Origin: Gymnorhina tibicen
Taxonomy: Eukaryota > Chordata > Aves > Passeriformes > Artamidae
Assembly: GCA_013399875.1 (NCBI GenBank)
Contig: VXAZ01001047.1
Span: 124,001 to 188,000, forward strand
Direction of reading: 5' to 3'
Length of the DNA: 64,000 nucleotides
Position 1 is the stretch's first letter, and every line of letters begins with the position of its first letter. The position numbers and the translations under genes were made by a program. The notes under the pieces are model-generated. The model made no database searches. It had not been told where the DNA came from and saw nothing but the letters and a program-made list of their open reading frames with translations. Positions 1 to 9,720 of the stretch are shown in pieces.

Positions 1-3000
1 AAAACAGAACTGTACCAAAAGAAAGTTTATAAGAAGATATGCTATTAAAAGCATGCTTTGGCTAACACAGCTACATATACTCAGGGGAGTGTTGGGGAAG
101 CTTGGATAAGTCTTGGCAGTGCTGCAATTTTGCCTGTGTAAAAGGACTGCAATCATGAAGGCATGTTCCATCATAACATATTGGTGTAACTATTCAGACT
201 TAGTACAGATTTGTCCTGAAATGGAACTAAACACAAGTGCAGCTTAGCAAGACAGGAAGATATTAGACACATACAGGAGACATTCGGTGATTCACGGGTG
301 TGCATAAGGTACCACAGCACTTACCAGGGATGATCTTTGCAGCATGGAAAATGATGCAAACTCATTTTGCAACAGGCTGATGAACAAGACAGAAGAGAGC
401 AACAGTTGCCACACTACCCAGTAAACCTGAAGCAGAGAAGCCTGCCTAGGCTGAATTGAGTGTCCCAGTGCTAATCCTGTGAGCCAGTCCAGCATTTATT
501 CATGGAGTGATAAAATGGAACAAGGGTTTTGGGGGAGGGAGATACAGGAAGATGATAACTGCTTCAGCAAGGCAATTCTCTTTTTGATCCTTATTCAAGA
601 TACTGCAAGAGGCAACACATTATGTGTACCCTCATGATACTGCTGTTCCACCTGACTAGGATCCTGCTTTTCTGCTTATTTGATCAGTTCACCTTGTCCA
701 GAGAGGAATCCTACCAATTGGGCCTCAATCCTCGACTGTCAATGGGCACATATGCACACACTGAGGAAGACTGGTCCAACATTAAGGGCACTGTTCCTTG
801 GGAACCAGGACTAGAGCTCCTGCTTTGTCACTGAATTCTGATCTCACTCATTACCTGGGTATGGGTGAACACGGGGAATAAAATTTCTCCCCCTCTACCA
901 AGGCAAGGAAAATAAGAGTAAAAGTTGTCAGCTGCTCATACATACAGATAGGTTAAACTGTTAAAGACACACTGCCAACTTAGTGTGTAATCAATCATAT
1001 TTCAGTCATCGACATTTGGGGCCAGACCCAATACTCTGCACTTCTGCCATGGTTGACACAATGTCACTCTGATCTCACTTGTCTCATTCTGCCACAGAAT
1101 GCATTATCATTGCTTTTACTATAACAACACACTTTTTCTAAGGCAAGTGGAGTTCTGCTTTGCAGAATCATCTCATATACAAAATGAAATAAATCTCACA
1201 GGAGAACTGGATGCTCAGCTGCAACGCTTTCTCTTCACCAGACGTTTTTCTGCAATTACATGTCCAAAAGAAATTTCCAAAATAACAACACTTCCACTTT
1301 CCCCTTCAATGGAATTAGAAGCCTTCCTGCCTTTTTTCCCCAAGATTTTCCTAGTTCAGCATATTCATTCCGGAGTTACTCTTTCTGTCTTCCATGCTCA
1401 TGTAAGTTGATTTCATTAGTTCATGTGAAAAGGAAGGCTGAAACTGCTTGTCCTGCTAATACCACTGCTTAATCACACAACTTTTGAGAATCCACCTCAT
1501 CTTTTCAAACCAACTGTGGTAAAATATGGTCAGAGAGTCTTTCTTTCAGAAAACTGAAAACATAGTGCATTTTATAATAATTCAGGAGCCTGATACACAC
1601 TGATACATTTGCTAATTTTTGATCTGCCTCATTGTTCATGAACAAACACAATCAGCTCCCATGACTAGCACCGGAATCAAAAAGAGAGGCAAATCCTTTC
1701 TGAGGAGAGGCATATCACTCCAGTCTTTTACAGAGGCAGGATCCTGCAACACTCAGAGACTGTGTCCATGGCCTGTTCATCCAGAAAACAGGAGCTTTCC
1801 TGTTTCTTGTGACAGATGTCAGGCCAAGACGAGAATCTTCCCTAAAATCCACCCAGTTTAAACCAACATTGCCCTGCTCTCATCTCTTACTGTTGTCGTG
1901 GTCTGGTTAATGCAAAACTCAAGTGAAAACACATGACATTGAGTAGCATTTGAGTAGGATTTAAACATGTGCATATAAGCACAGTAACCACAGTTCATGT
2001 GGAGGTCTGCCACAAGGTTACTGTCCCCTCAGCAATATTGTGGGACAGTGGGATTTATAGCTGGTCCAAGCACAAAAGTTCACATTGCTGTTTTATATTT
2101 GACATCCTACTGAGCTCAGAAAAAGGAAAACTTACAGCTTACCCTTGATCCTGACAAAGAGCTTACACGAGCCCCACCACTACAGCTGTTTCAACTGAGA
2201 AGTCTTAATTTTGCTGAAAATCCTTTCCTGCCCTCTTGCCTTCAAAATCAATATGTCGTAGTGAGTTATTTCATTAAGTGCTCCTCATGCTCTGTACACA
2301 GCTCGTCTTTGAGGACAACCTTTAGATATACCTGCTGCCTGCAGTGCTGCTAGGAAAAGGACACCTGGTATTTTGTAATGGGGATCTGCCACGTGGGATC
2401 TTCATAAATTTATATTACAATTGCTCCTGTTACTAAGGAAAGAAAATTGTCTTTCGGTCCTTAGTGAGACATATTTGCTCCCTACCCTCCTTCACTTCCA
2501 GGATGACCTCTCGCCTACAGACAGGCATGAAGACAACCTTAAGTGACAATGAGACAAATTTCATTTTGTAGTGAACTGCTTTTTCAATTATTTTTCTCCT
2601 CTCTATTTCTTCTGGCTGACCCAGACCAGGCTGTTACTCTGACAGGGGTCCCTAACCTCCAGATTAAAATATGCAAATTATTATCTTTCCTTCCACTTAG
2701 ACCAGTGTCAGATACATTGAAACTACAAGAAAACATTTGATTTGGGTTTATATGAGATGAACATAGTCACTTATTTTTGTCATCTTCTTTAATAACATAT
2801 GCCCAGTTTAACACGATGAAGTCAATGTTCAGGGACAATATAGATCACGGAGCAATTTATGTTCTCTGAGGTAGATGCTGCTAAAATAAAATCAAACAAC
2901 TTCTGAAAATCTCTAACACCCCCTATTTTCTACCTTACATCGCCTACCCTCAAATAAGTATTGAAAAAGTTATACTAAAACAATTGAAAGAAAAGCAGAT

Positions 3001-4179
3001 GCAACTCATCAGCTTTTGGACTTCCTACAGATAATTCATGCTGAAGTCTTTAGATTGATATTAATAATAATTGACTTAAATTGTACAAATAAATTATTTC
3101 CAAAATGCATCGATATGTTCCAGTTTTCAATCACTGTAAAGCTAAATTTGGCTGATATTTTTAAACTACGGAATTATACTACACAAAGAATGGCTCTGTG
3201 CAAGGATTTTCCTTTCTAATTCCTCTTGGGTTTTAATTCTAATTCCTCTTGAGCTTTTTTAATTCTAAAAAACCTGCTCAGCAGTATCATCATTAATAAT
3301 GATAATATAACAAATATCTCCAAGTACACAGAGATACACATATACAGAGTGTTGAAGGAGAACTGTACGTGGTTAGAACAAACTCCAGATTTTTCAGGGA
3401 AGTTTTGAGACGTGTAGCTAAAAAAAAGAAAAAAAAAAGACCAGTTCCATAAGCATGAATCCCTTTCTGTCCCAGGTACTGTTACTGTATAACATAATAG
3501 CTGAAAACCTGGAATTTCATAAACGCAGTCCTACATAATTGATATAATTTTATCAACATGTGACATGAAAGGTGCACTGATTGAAACAAAATGCATGTGT
3601 TAGTAGGGACCTGAGCAAGAGAAAATAAAGGTTGCTAGAAATCAGGGTAATCTTCCCAATCTTCCCCAAATACCTGGGGAATGCTGCATTTTAAAAAAGG
3701 CCCATTTCTAGCCCGTTACACCTTGGCAGCCCATAGCTAATATAATTGCCTTATTAAATATATGAGTATCTTCATAGGATTTACTCATATTTCATTTCAC
3801 CCACTTGTACATCTACAAATTGAGAAGTGTCTGAAATTTTGTAATGTGGTAATTTTGGCAAGATGTGATTAAAATTTCTAACCTTGCCCTAATGCATTGT
3901 AAAAACCATTTCAAGCAGCTGTGCTACAGCAAGTAAAAAAATTATTTCTCCTGAAAACTGCATGTTACCACCATTTCAGCTGTGATGTGAGCCTGCACTG
4001 ACAGTCTCCAAAGCAATGATAAATAAAATTGCTGCAATGACACATTGCCAGCTCCTTTATTTAGACTCTGAGTGTGCTCATTGTATGAGCTTTTTCACTC
4101 AATTACTAATGTGCAGCAAAAGGTGCAATAATTCCTTAAACCACAAGTTTTAGTTACTTGCATTTGTATAACACAAAGT
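1..4179. other. Intergenic or intronic unique DNA
   Basis: AT-rich, CpG-poor sequence with no frame I recognise as a gene. Short frames occur on both strands but none combines a recognisable domain with credible splice signals. Small-scale structure includes an A-rich run near 3420-3440 and a short imperfect duplication around 3220-3270, where the string TAATTCCTCTTG occurs twice. The last 200 bases before the CR1 (about 3960-4150) contain several ATTA-type motifs and look like ordered, non-repetitive sequence, noted separately as a candidate conserved element. Confidence 0.6.
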
Positions 4180-5060
4180 TCACAGAAGCATAGCATGTTT
4201 AGCTTGGAAAAGACCTTTAAGGTCATCAAGTCCAACCATTGACTCAGCACTGTCCAACATTACACCACATACCTCAGCGCCACATGTGCACATCTTTAAA
4301 ATACTTCCAGGGATGGTCACTCAACCGCTTCCCTGGGCAGTCTGTTCCAATGCCTGACAACCCTGCTGGTGAAGAATTTTTTTCTAAAATCCAACCTAAA
4401 CTTTCCCTGGCACAACTTGTGGACATTTCCTCTTGTCCTGTCACTTGTCACTTGGCAGAAGACACTGACCTCCATGTCACCACGCTGTCCTTTCAGGCAG
4501 TTGTACAGAGTGATAAGGTCCCCCTGAGCCTCCTTTTTTCCAGGCTAAACACCCCCAGCTCCCTCAGCCGCTCCTCATCAGACTTGTGTTCCAGACCTTT
4601 CACCAGCTCCATTGCCCTTCTCTGGACACACTCCAGCACCTCAGTGTCTTTCTCCAAGTGAGGGACACAAAACTGGATTGGAGATGTGGCCTCATGAGTT
4701 CCAAGTACGGGGAGATGACCACTGCCCTGGCCCTGCTGGCCACACTACTGCTGGTACAGGCCAGGGTCATTGGCCTTCTTGGCCACCTGGGCACTGCTGG
4801 CTCATGTTCAGCCACTTCCAACCAGCACCCCCAGGTCCTTTTCTGCTGGGCAACTTTCCAGCCACTCTTACCCAGCCTGTGTCAATGCATGGGGTTGCTT
4901 TGACCCAAACGCAGGACCCAGCATTTGGCCTTGTTGAACATCATGCTGTTGGCCTTTGTCCTTTGATCCAGTCTGTCCAGATCCTTCTGTTTCCCTAGTT
5001 TAGGAATCCTCTCTGTGCACTGCCCTAAAGCACCCCACCACGGTTCACGTTGGTATTGGA
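4180..5060 (-). mobile_element. CR1 LINE 3' fragment, minus strand
   Basis: This is the reverse complement of the 3' part of a chicken-repeat-1 (CR1) non-LTR retrotransposon. The left edge matches the degenerate CR1 terminus (TCACAGAAGCATAG, where young copies read TCACAGAATCATAG). Characteristic landmarks follow in the usual order: CCAGGGATGGTCACTCAACC near 4309-4328, CCCTGGGCAGTCTGTTCCA near 4332-4350, the stretch resembling GCTCCCTCAGCCGCTCCTCA near 4558-4577, and TGATCCAGTCTGTCCAGATC near 4964-4983. About 0.88 kb survives, the longest CR1 copy here. It is 5'-truncated, as is normal for CR1, and carries no intact reverse transcriptase. Frames of 100-140 codons inside it are chance products of its GC-rich composition. 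The right boundary decays gradually and is uncertain by some tens of bases. Confidence 0.93.
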
Positions 5061-6016
5061 ATCATTCACCTCAGCTACTCAGTTGTCTAACACAAAAAGA
5101 GATTCCTGTGATCTAAGTGGGTTTGGACATGAGTAAATTACAGCCCAGTAATTATGCCTCTAGGAAGGGATTCAAGTCTCCATGACGGACTCTCTGTGCA
5201 ACCATAACTACATCACGTGGAGCTACATACACAAAATTTACATTTGTCAAGAAAACCCCAACAGAAACCAAACCTGGTACTTCAGCACAAATAAGCTTTC
5301 CCTTGGAAATGCAGCTGAACACTTGAGAGGCTGCAGGCTTTTGCGCTGTAGCCACCAAAGTAAATCACATCACTTTGTGCGTGCCCACAGGCCAATATAG
5401 CCAAGCTGCAAATCTTGCAATCCATCTCCTCCCCAGGCCTGAGACTTCACACATTAGTCTCATGCCATGCCTGTGTTTATGTACAAACAAGCATTTTAAT
5501 TTGTAATTCTTGTTTTTGTCAAGGTAAAACTAACTGCTCGGTCATTGTTAGAGCTAAAAAAGTAAATCAGGCATTCATATTCACAGAAACAATTTGAGTA
5601 ATTCAGTTTCAGTCACAAAATCCCAGCTTTATCAACACAGAGGTCTTTGCCTCACCCACAAGAAAATGTCTAAATCTGAAAAAAACAAACACATCTATCC
5701 TCTGAGTTTCTTTCTGGCTTAAGCAGCCTCTCCCTGCTGCCATCTCTAGATGTAAAATATACTCACTCTTCACTGTAAAAAGAATCTCAGTGTCTGCATT
5801 GCCATATCTATTTGTGAACAGGTTATCCCAAGTCTTTAACCACTTTGGATGCTGCTCCCTGAAACACTCCAGCATGCCCACAAGCTACATCCATATGTGT
5901 AACAAATACCTTAAATTTTATGCTACAAAACCTTTCAGTAACTGGCAGCAACAAAGCCCTCCCAGCTTTTCCAGAATCTTTGAACTGATAAAAAGTACAC
6001 ACAAAAATAACAATAA
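5061..6016. other. Unique DNA, no gene seen
   Basis: No recognisable repeat or gene. A perfect E-box in an extended context (TCACGTGG) lies at 5213-5220, too little on its own to call a regulatory element. Overlapping frames on both strands reach 90-148 codons near 5609-6236 but share composition with flanking non-coding DNA. Confidence 0.5.
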
Positions 6017-6238
6017 TGTTGTGAGACCCTGTAATGCCCAAAAGAGAACAAAATGCTGTGTAACTCTGCAGGGCGCTCTCCCCAAACAGGGTGCGCACAA
6101 CCCAGTCCATGCCACCTGGCTCTGGTATTTATTGAGGAACTTGGCCACAATCTCAGTGATCTTCCTTGTTCTCCTTCCCTTCAATCCTTGCTCTGTCCCC
6201 CATGACCTTCTGGGGAGGCTGGCATTCCTTCTGTGAGC
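6017..6238 (-). mobile_element. LTR-like fragment, minus strand, probable R-U5 end
   Basis: Read on the minus strand, this segment carries a poly-A signal in CAATAAATACC (about 6127-6137). About 110 bases of GC-richer sequence follow, ending in CTCACAACA at 6017, which gives the CA terminus expected of an LTR. Seen from the plus strand it therefore opens with TGTTGTGAGACC. The CpG content (CTGCGCAC-type words near 6090) is higher than in neighbouring DNA. I believe it is the 3' end of an avian endogenous-retrovirus LTR, but I could not find the other terminus or a target-site duplication. The right limit is arbitrary and the family unassigned. Frames on both strands that run through it are not credible genes. 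Confidence 0.42.
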
Positions 6239-7369
6239 GATTCAAGTCAGATAACACCAGTTCTTTCTACAGCATGGGCAGCTGCTCAGCTGAACCAGTC
6301 CAGGACCTAGAAATTTAATGTACCTTAGCATTTAGTCAACATATTGTAAGAATTATTCATTAAAACTGTGAAGGATTACAGTCACACTGGTAAGGTAAAG
6401 AAAAAAGATTTAGGATCCTGTTACCAATCCCTCAGCCTTCTACTTCATACAAATAATACTGCCTGCAATTTCTTGTTAACTGCACTCTATTTAAAAACCT
6501 TTCTTAAAGTCTGGAAAACCAATTTTATAAAAAATTTCAATTTAAACTTGGTTACAATTTACTTGCTAGATTAATCTTGCAAACTTTTAATGGGTATATT
6601 AATTAGACATCATTAATAGCTCCAATATCAGACATGAATTTCTGTTGTCTCTTACACCAAAAATGATTAACTTCACTCATCCTCAAGGGCATAATTTTGC
6701 AAAAATTAGCAAGCACAAGAGTATCAGCTATTATAGTATTAAAAGTGTCACTTTGTTTATGATTTCATGTGCAGGTCTAGACCAGCCTAAAAAGCACCTG
6801 GAATCTCATGTATTTTACACCAATATCCTTGTGGGATTGATGACAGAAATCAAATGGAAAATGCCACATTTTCAGCCACATTTCCTATATTCTAAGGTAA
6901 GTTATCTGAAAGAGAATTATCTCACCTCAATGGACCTTTTTTAAACATTACACTGTGCCTTGAAATACTGCGGAAGTCCTACCAATGATGCTGAAATCTC
7001 TACTACAAAGGTGTATGAAGCACACAGTACTTGTTCTGCAGAAAGCAATTTTTAAAAGTGCCATTAAATGTTTCTTTTCATTCCTAAAATTTCAGCCATT
7101 TAATTAGCCTTTAATCCTTAAAATATCATCAAGAGCCTGGAAAACAGAAAACTACACTGTTCCTAGCTCTTTTGCCAGATTTTTCCTTCGCTGCTTCATT
7201 GAATCTCTCTCACTATTACTGCAGCAGCTGACAAACTAAGTGTGTGCTGTGCCCAGCAGGAGAGCCCTCGAGCAAGCCAGCGTATCTCAGTCACCCAGCA
7301 GCTACCCCGCTGCGCGTAGCTCAGCAGTACCCATCCCTCACTCTCTCCAAATGCTACCAAATAGCCTCG
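6239..7369. other. Unique DNA with a small CpG-bearing patch at its right end
   Basis: Mostly AT-rich unique sequence. From about 7185 to 7369 composition changes: several CpG dinucleotides cluster (CTCGAG at about 7267, CCGCTGCGCG at about 7308), unusual for this CpG-poor window. On the minus strand this patch lies directly downstream of the frame described at 7370-7660, so it could be untranslated or decayed coding sequence, or an unrecognised insertion. Confidence 0.4.
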
Positions 7370-7660
7370 TCACTCCGGTCTGCTCTTGATGTACTTGTTG
7401 TCAGCTTGTAGAAGTTCTTCACGATCTAGCTCAGGTTCTGTACACAGTTCCCAAAGACTTCCATTGTAAGCATAGCAGAACCACAGATGCCAGTTGTTTG
7501 GAGTTTTGCATCACAGTATTAGATATTCTGTGCCCAGTTCTTCTTTCACTTGTCCTGACAGAGCCACTTTACTTTTGAGGAAGTTAAGTAATTTATGGAA
7601 AGTAGGTCAGCAAACTAAACATTCCCAGTACATGACACTATTATGGAGGCTGGTACTCAT
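7370..7660 (-). other. Interrupted protein-like reading frame, unassigned
   Basis: On the minus strand a single frame runs from an ATG at 7660 down to a TGA at 7370-7372: 17 sense codons, TGA, 31 codons, TGA, 46 codons, TGA. The last block has a protein-like composition, rich in acidic and aromatic residues, with a stretch reading ELDREELLQADNKYIK near its end. I do not recognise the product. Open runs of 31 and 46 codons are not statistically remarkable in DNA of this composition, so the frame may be chance. If real, it would be a decayed pseudogene or the terminal part of an exon. There is no poly-A tail downstream to support a retrocopy. The plus strand of the same interval holds a competing exon-like segment (7562-7670). 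I give no function. Confidence 0.15.
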
Positions 7661-7670
7661 TCAAAGGATG
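7562..7670 (+). other. Candidate exon, splice signals only
   Basis: A 109-base segment preceded by a pyrimidine-rich tract and CAG (CTTGTCCTGACAG ending at 7561) and followed by a consensus donor (ATG|GTAAGT, GT at 7671). One plus-strand frame is open throughout, but the product matches nothing I know, and the length is not a multiple of three. It could be an exon of a long non-coding RNA. Splice-like pairs of this quality also arise by chance in 64 kb. Confidence 0.15.
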
Positions 7671-9317
7671 GTAAGTCACCTGTTGCTTTTCCTGCCAGTG
7701 TATTCCCCATGATACAGAGGGCACCATCTCTTTCAGACACAGCGATTATTCTGTTCATGACATTGCATTAAGCCCCATGTAATCAGAATTAGAGCTAAAT
7801 ATTCAGGCCCAACTGAGAGAGTAGCCACAATGCCATGCATCTTCTCAATTGTGTACGCTCCTGTCTGCTCCTTCCATATGACCTAGTAGTCCCCAGCACT
7901 CAATCAAATAAAGGTGAACACAACAAAGCGTTCACTACTCCCCATCTGCACAGGACAGATGATGAATCAAACTTCTGTCACACAACCAGTCCCAAAGGGA
8001 GAAGTCACGGAGTGATCAATTGGTGCTTCATCAAATGAACCTCTTGTCCTCCCAGCTCCAACTCTTCTGATTGTTTTCCATTAAATATCAAAGAACTGTT
8101 GACCTCAACTTTTAAACTTCAACTTTCAGTATCGATCAACAGTAAATAATGGATAGGTCTTTGGCAATATACTTCCATGCTCTATCAATTTTTCTTCAGC
8201 TGGTGTATCAAGTCACAAGGATGCAACTTTGTCCCCAGAGACAACAGAGGTCTTTGAAGTTCCTTTAAACTGAGAGCAATCCAGAACTTTATAGACATAA
8301 ATCATGTTCTGATTGGTAGGGACATCAGACAGTTGCCAGACAACGTCTGGGACCATTTATACAATTTTAGACAAGCCACTGCACAGCTCTCAAGCTTTCA
8401 GAGAATTAATTAGTTTAGGATAATATCGTTAGCTTAGAGCTGAGAAAGAAAACATCATATTTTTTGAGTGTGTTATGATTTCCCAGGATAGTAGGAAATC
8501 AGTGGGCAAGAAACTAAAGCTAATTTTGAATGAGGCAACATGTAAAGCAAATGCCTATATAAAATAAGTTAGTGAATAACTAGTGCAGCTATTTAAATAT
8601 TTAAGCCTGGGAATCAACTGTGATAAGAACGAGGAGAAAGAGATATCTACATTTTCCTATGTTAAAACTTTTTTGCTGTAGGAATTTTTCATATTGCACA
8701 GCTTCCTCTAGTGACATCCAGCTGTTTCATCACTTTAAAAAGAAATAACACATCTTCAAGATCAAGTCCCTTCCCTGATGAGCTCAGTAACACAAGAGAG
8801 TGGGGGATACTTCCTTGTCTTTTCTCTCACTGCAGAGCTTCATGTTTTTAGCAAGTTCTCATTTTCTAAGCAACAAAATACCAGCCTCTTTGGCAGCCTA
8901 CCTTCCTTGTATGAACCTTATTTTCAGCAGGCAAATGTCCATCCAGACAGAATTCCCTAATTTCTTATGATAATACTGAACCTCTACAAGCAGACAACAA
9001 GGAGCTTTTTTTGTATCAGTTACATTTTGGGGAAACATAGCCTCATTTCATACACCAGGGCCTCAGGCTTGCTTATATTAGCTTACATCGTGGAGGAACT
9101 TGGCCTAGTAATTCCCAGTATTGGCTCATCATGGCTAAACTATAAATGGATATCTTCTGTTTGGCTGGGTGCCCAGGCAGCTTTCTTTTAAATTCTTAAT
9201 CCCACTTAAACAACATGTTCTTAATAGAAACAAGCGGTGGTTTCCACACAGTAACTAAAGTCACTAAATAAAGCACAGCTACCACCAATTACCTTCTCTC
9301 CAGCATGACTCACCAAA
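7671..9317. other. Unique DNA, no gene seen
   Basis: AT-rich unique sequence without recognisable repeats, RNA genes or plausible coding frames. Short frames of about 60-75 codons are present on the plus strand but look like noise. Confidence 0.5.
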
Positions 9318-9449
9318 ATGCTGGGGACTAAGCGCTATCTGACAGTTCTGATGCTGATACTCCTGCTTTTCCCGGTGAGATTGTCAGCTCTCTCCTTCAG
9401 ACAGTCCCTAAGAAAGTCATATTCTGCATCGCCGTTCTCAGTGCAATGA
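9318..9449 (+). other. Short frame with signal-peptide-like start
   Basis: ATG at 9318 opens a 43-codon frame ending in TGA at 9447-9449. Residues 1-24 resemble a secretory signal: a basic n-region (Lys5, Arg6), a Leu/Val/Ile-rich core at residues 8-18, then Pro19 and a polar stretch ending in Ala24, a plausible cleavage site. The remainder is short, Ser/Arg-rich and has no cysteines. A splice-donor-like GTGAGA starts at 9375, just after codon 19, so the region could instead be a first exon encoding only the signal peptide. The context around the ATG has A at -3 but C at +4, a moderate initiation context. I cannot match it to any known hormone, defensin or cytokine precursor, and no partner exon is evident nearby. 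Chance is the default explanation. Confidence 0.15.
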
Positions 9450-9576
9450 GCTTGGGTCGGCCTCAACTCACCACATCAATCCCACCACCAAAAGTACCCT
9501 AATCCATTTATGAATCTGGAGCACCTTGGCATCTTCCAGATGTCTTCCCCAATATTCAGTTTTCCTCTCCACAGAC

Positions 9577-9720
9577 TCACAGAATTGTGGAATCATAGAA
9601 TGATTTCGGTTGGAAGGGACTGATGCCTTGCTGGGACTACCTAGATCACTTAGTTTCAATCACCCCCACCCGTGGCAGGGACACCTTCCACTAGACCAGG
9701 TTGCTCAAAACCCCATTCAA
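9577..9720 (-). mobile_element. CR1 LINE 3' end, minus strand
   Basis: About 145 bases of the extreme CR1 3' end in reverse complement. The left edge has two degenerate terminal octamers (AGAATTGTGGAATCATAGAATG). They are followed by the usual GGTTGGAAGGGAC, the block CCCCCACCCGTGGCAGGGAC, then CACCTTCCACTAGACCAGG and TTGCTCAAAACCCCATTCAA. It is heavily 5'-truncated and non-coding. Confidence 0.93.

Noticed and set aside
4239..4661. 140-codon plus-strand frame
   Set aside because: It is the antisense of a CR1 3' region, so it is a repeat artefact.
5790..6236. 148-codon plus-strand frame and overlapping minus-strand frames
   Set aside because: No motif recognised. It overlaps an LTR-like segment, and frames on both strands are similarly long, so composition is the likely cause.
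7370..7660. Selenoprotein with TGA recoding
   Set aside because: Only the fact that all interrupting stops are TGA suggests it. No family match, no identified SECIS element, and open-run lengths are compatible with chance.
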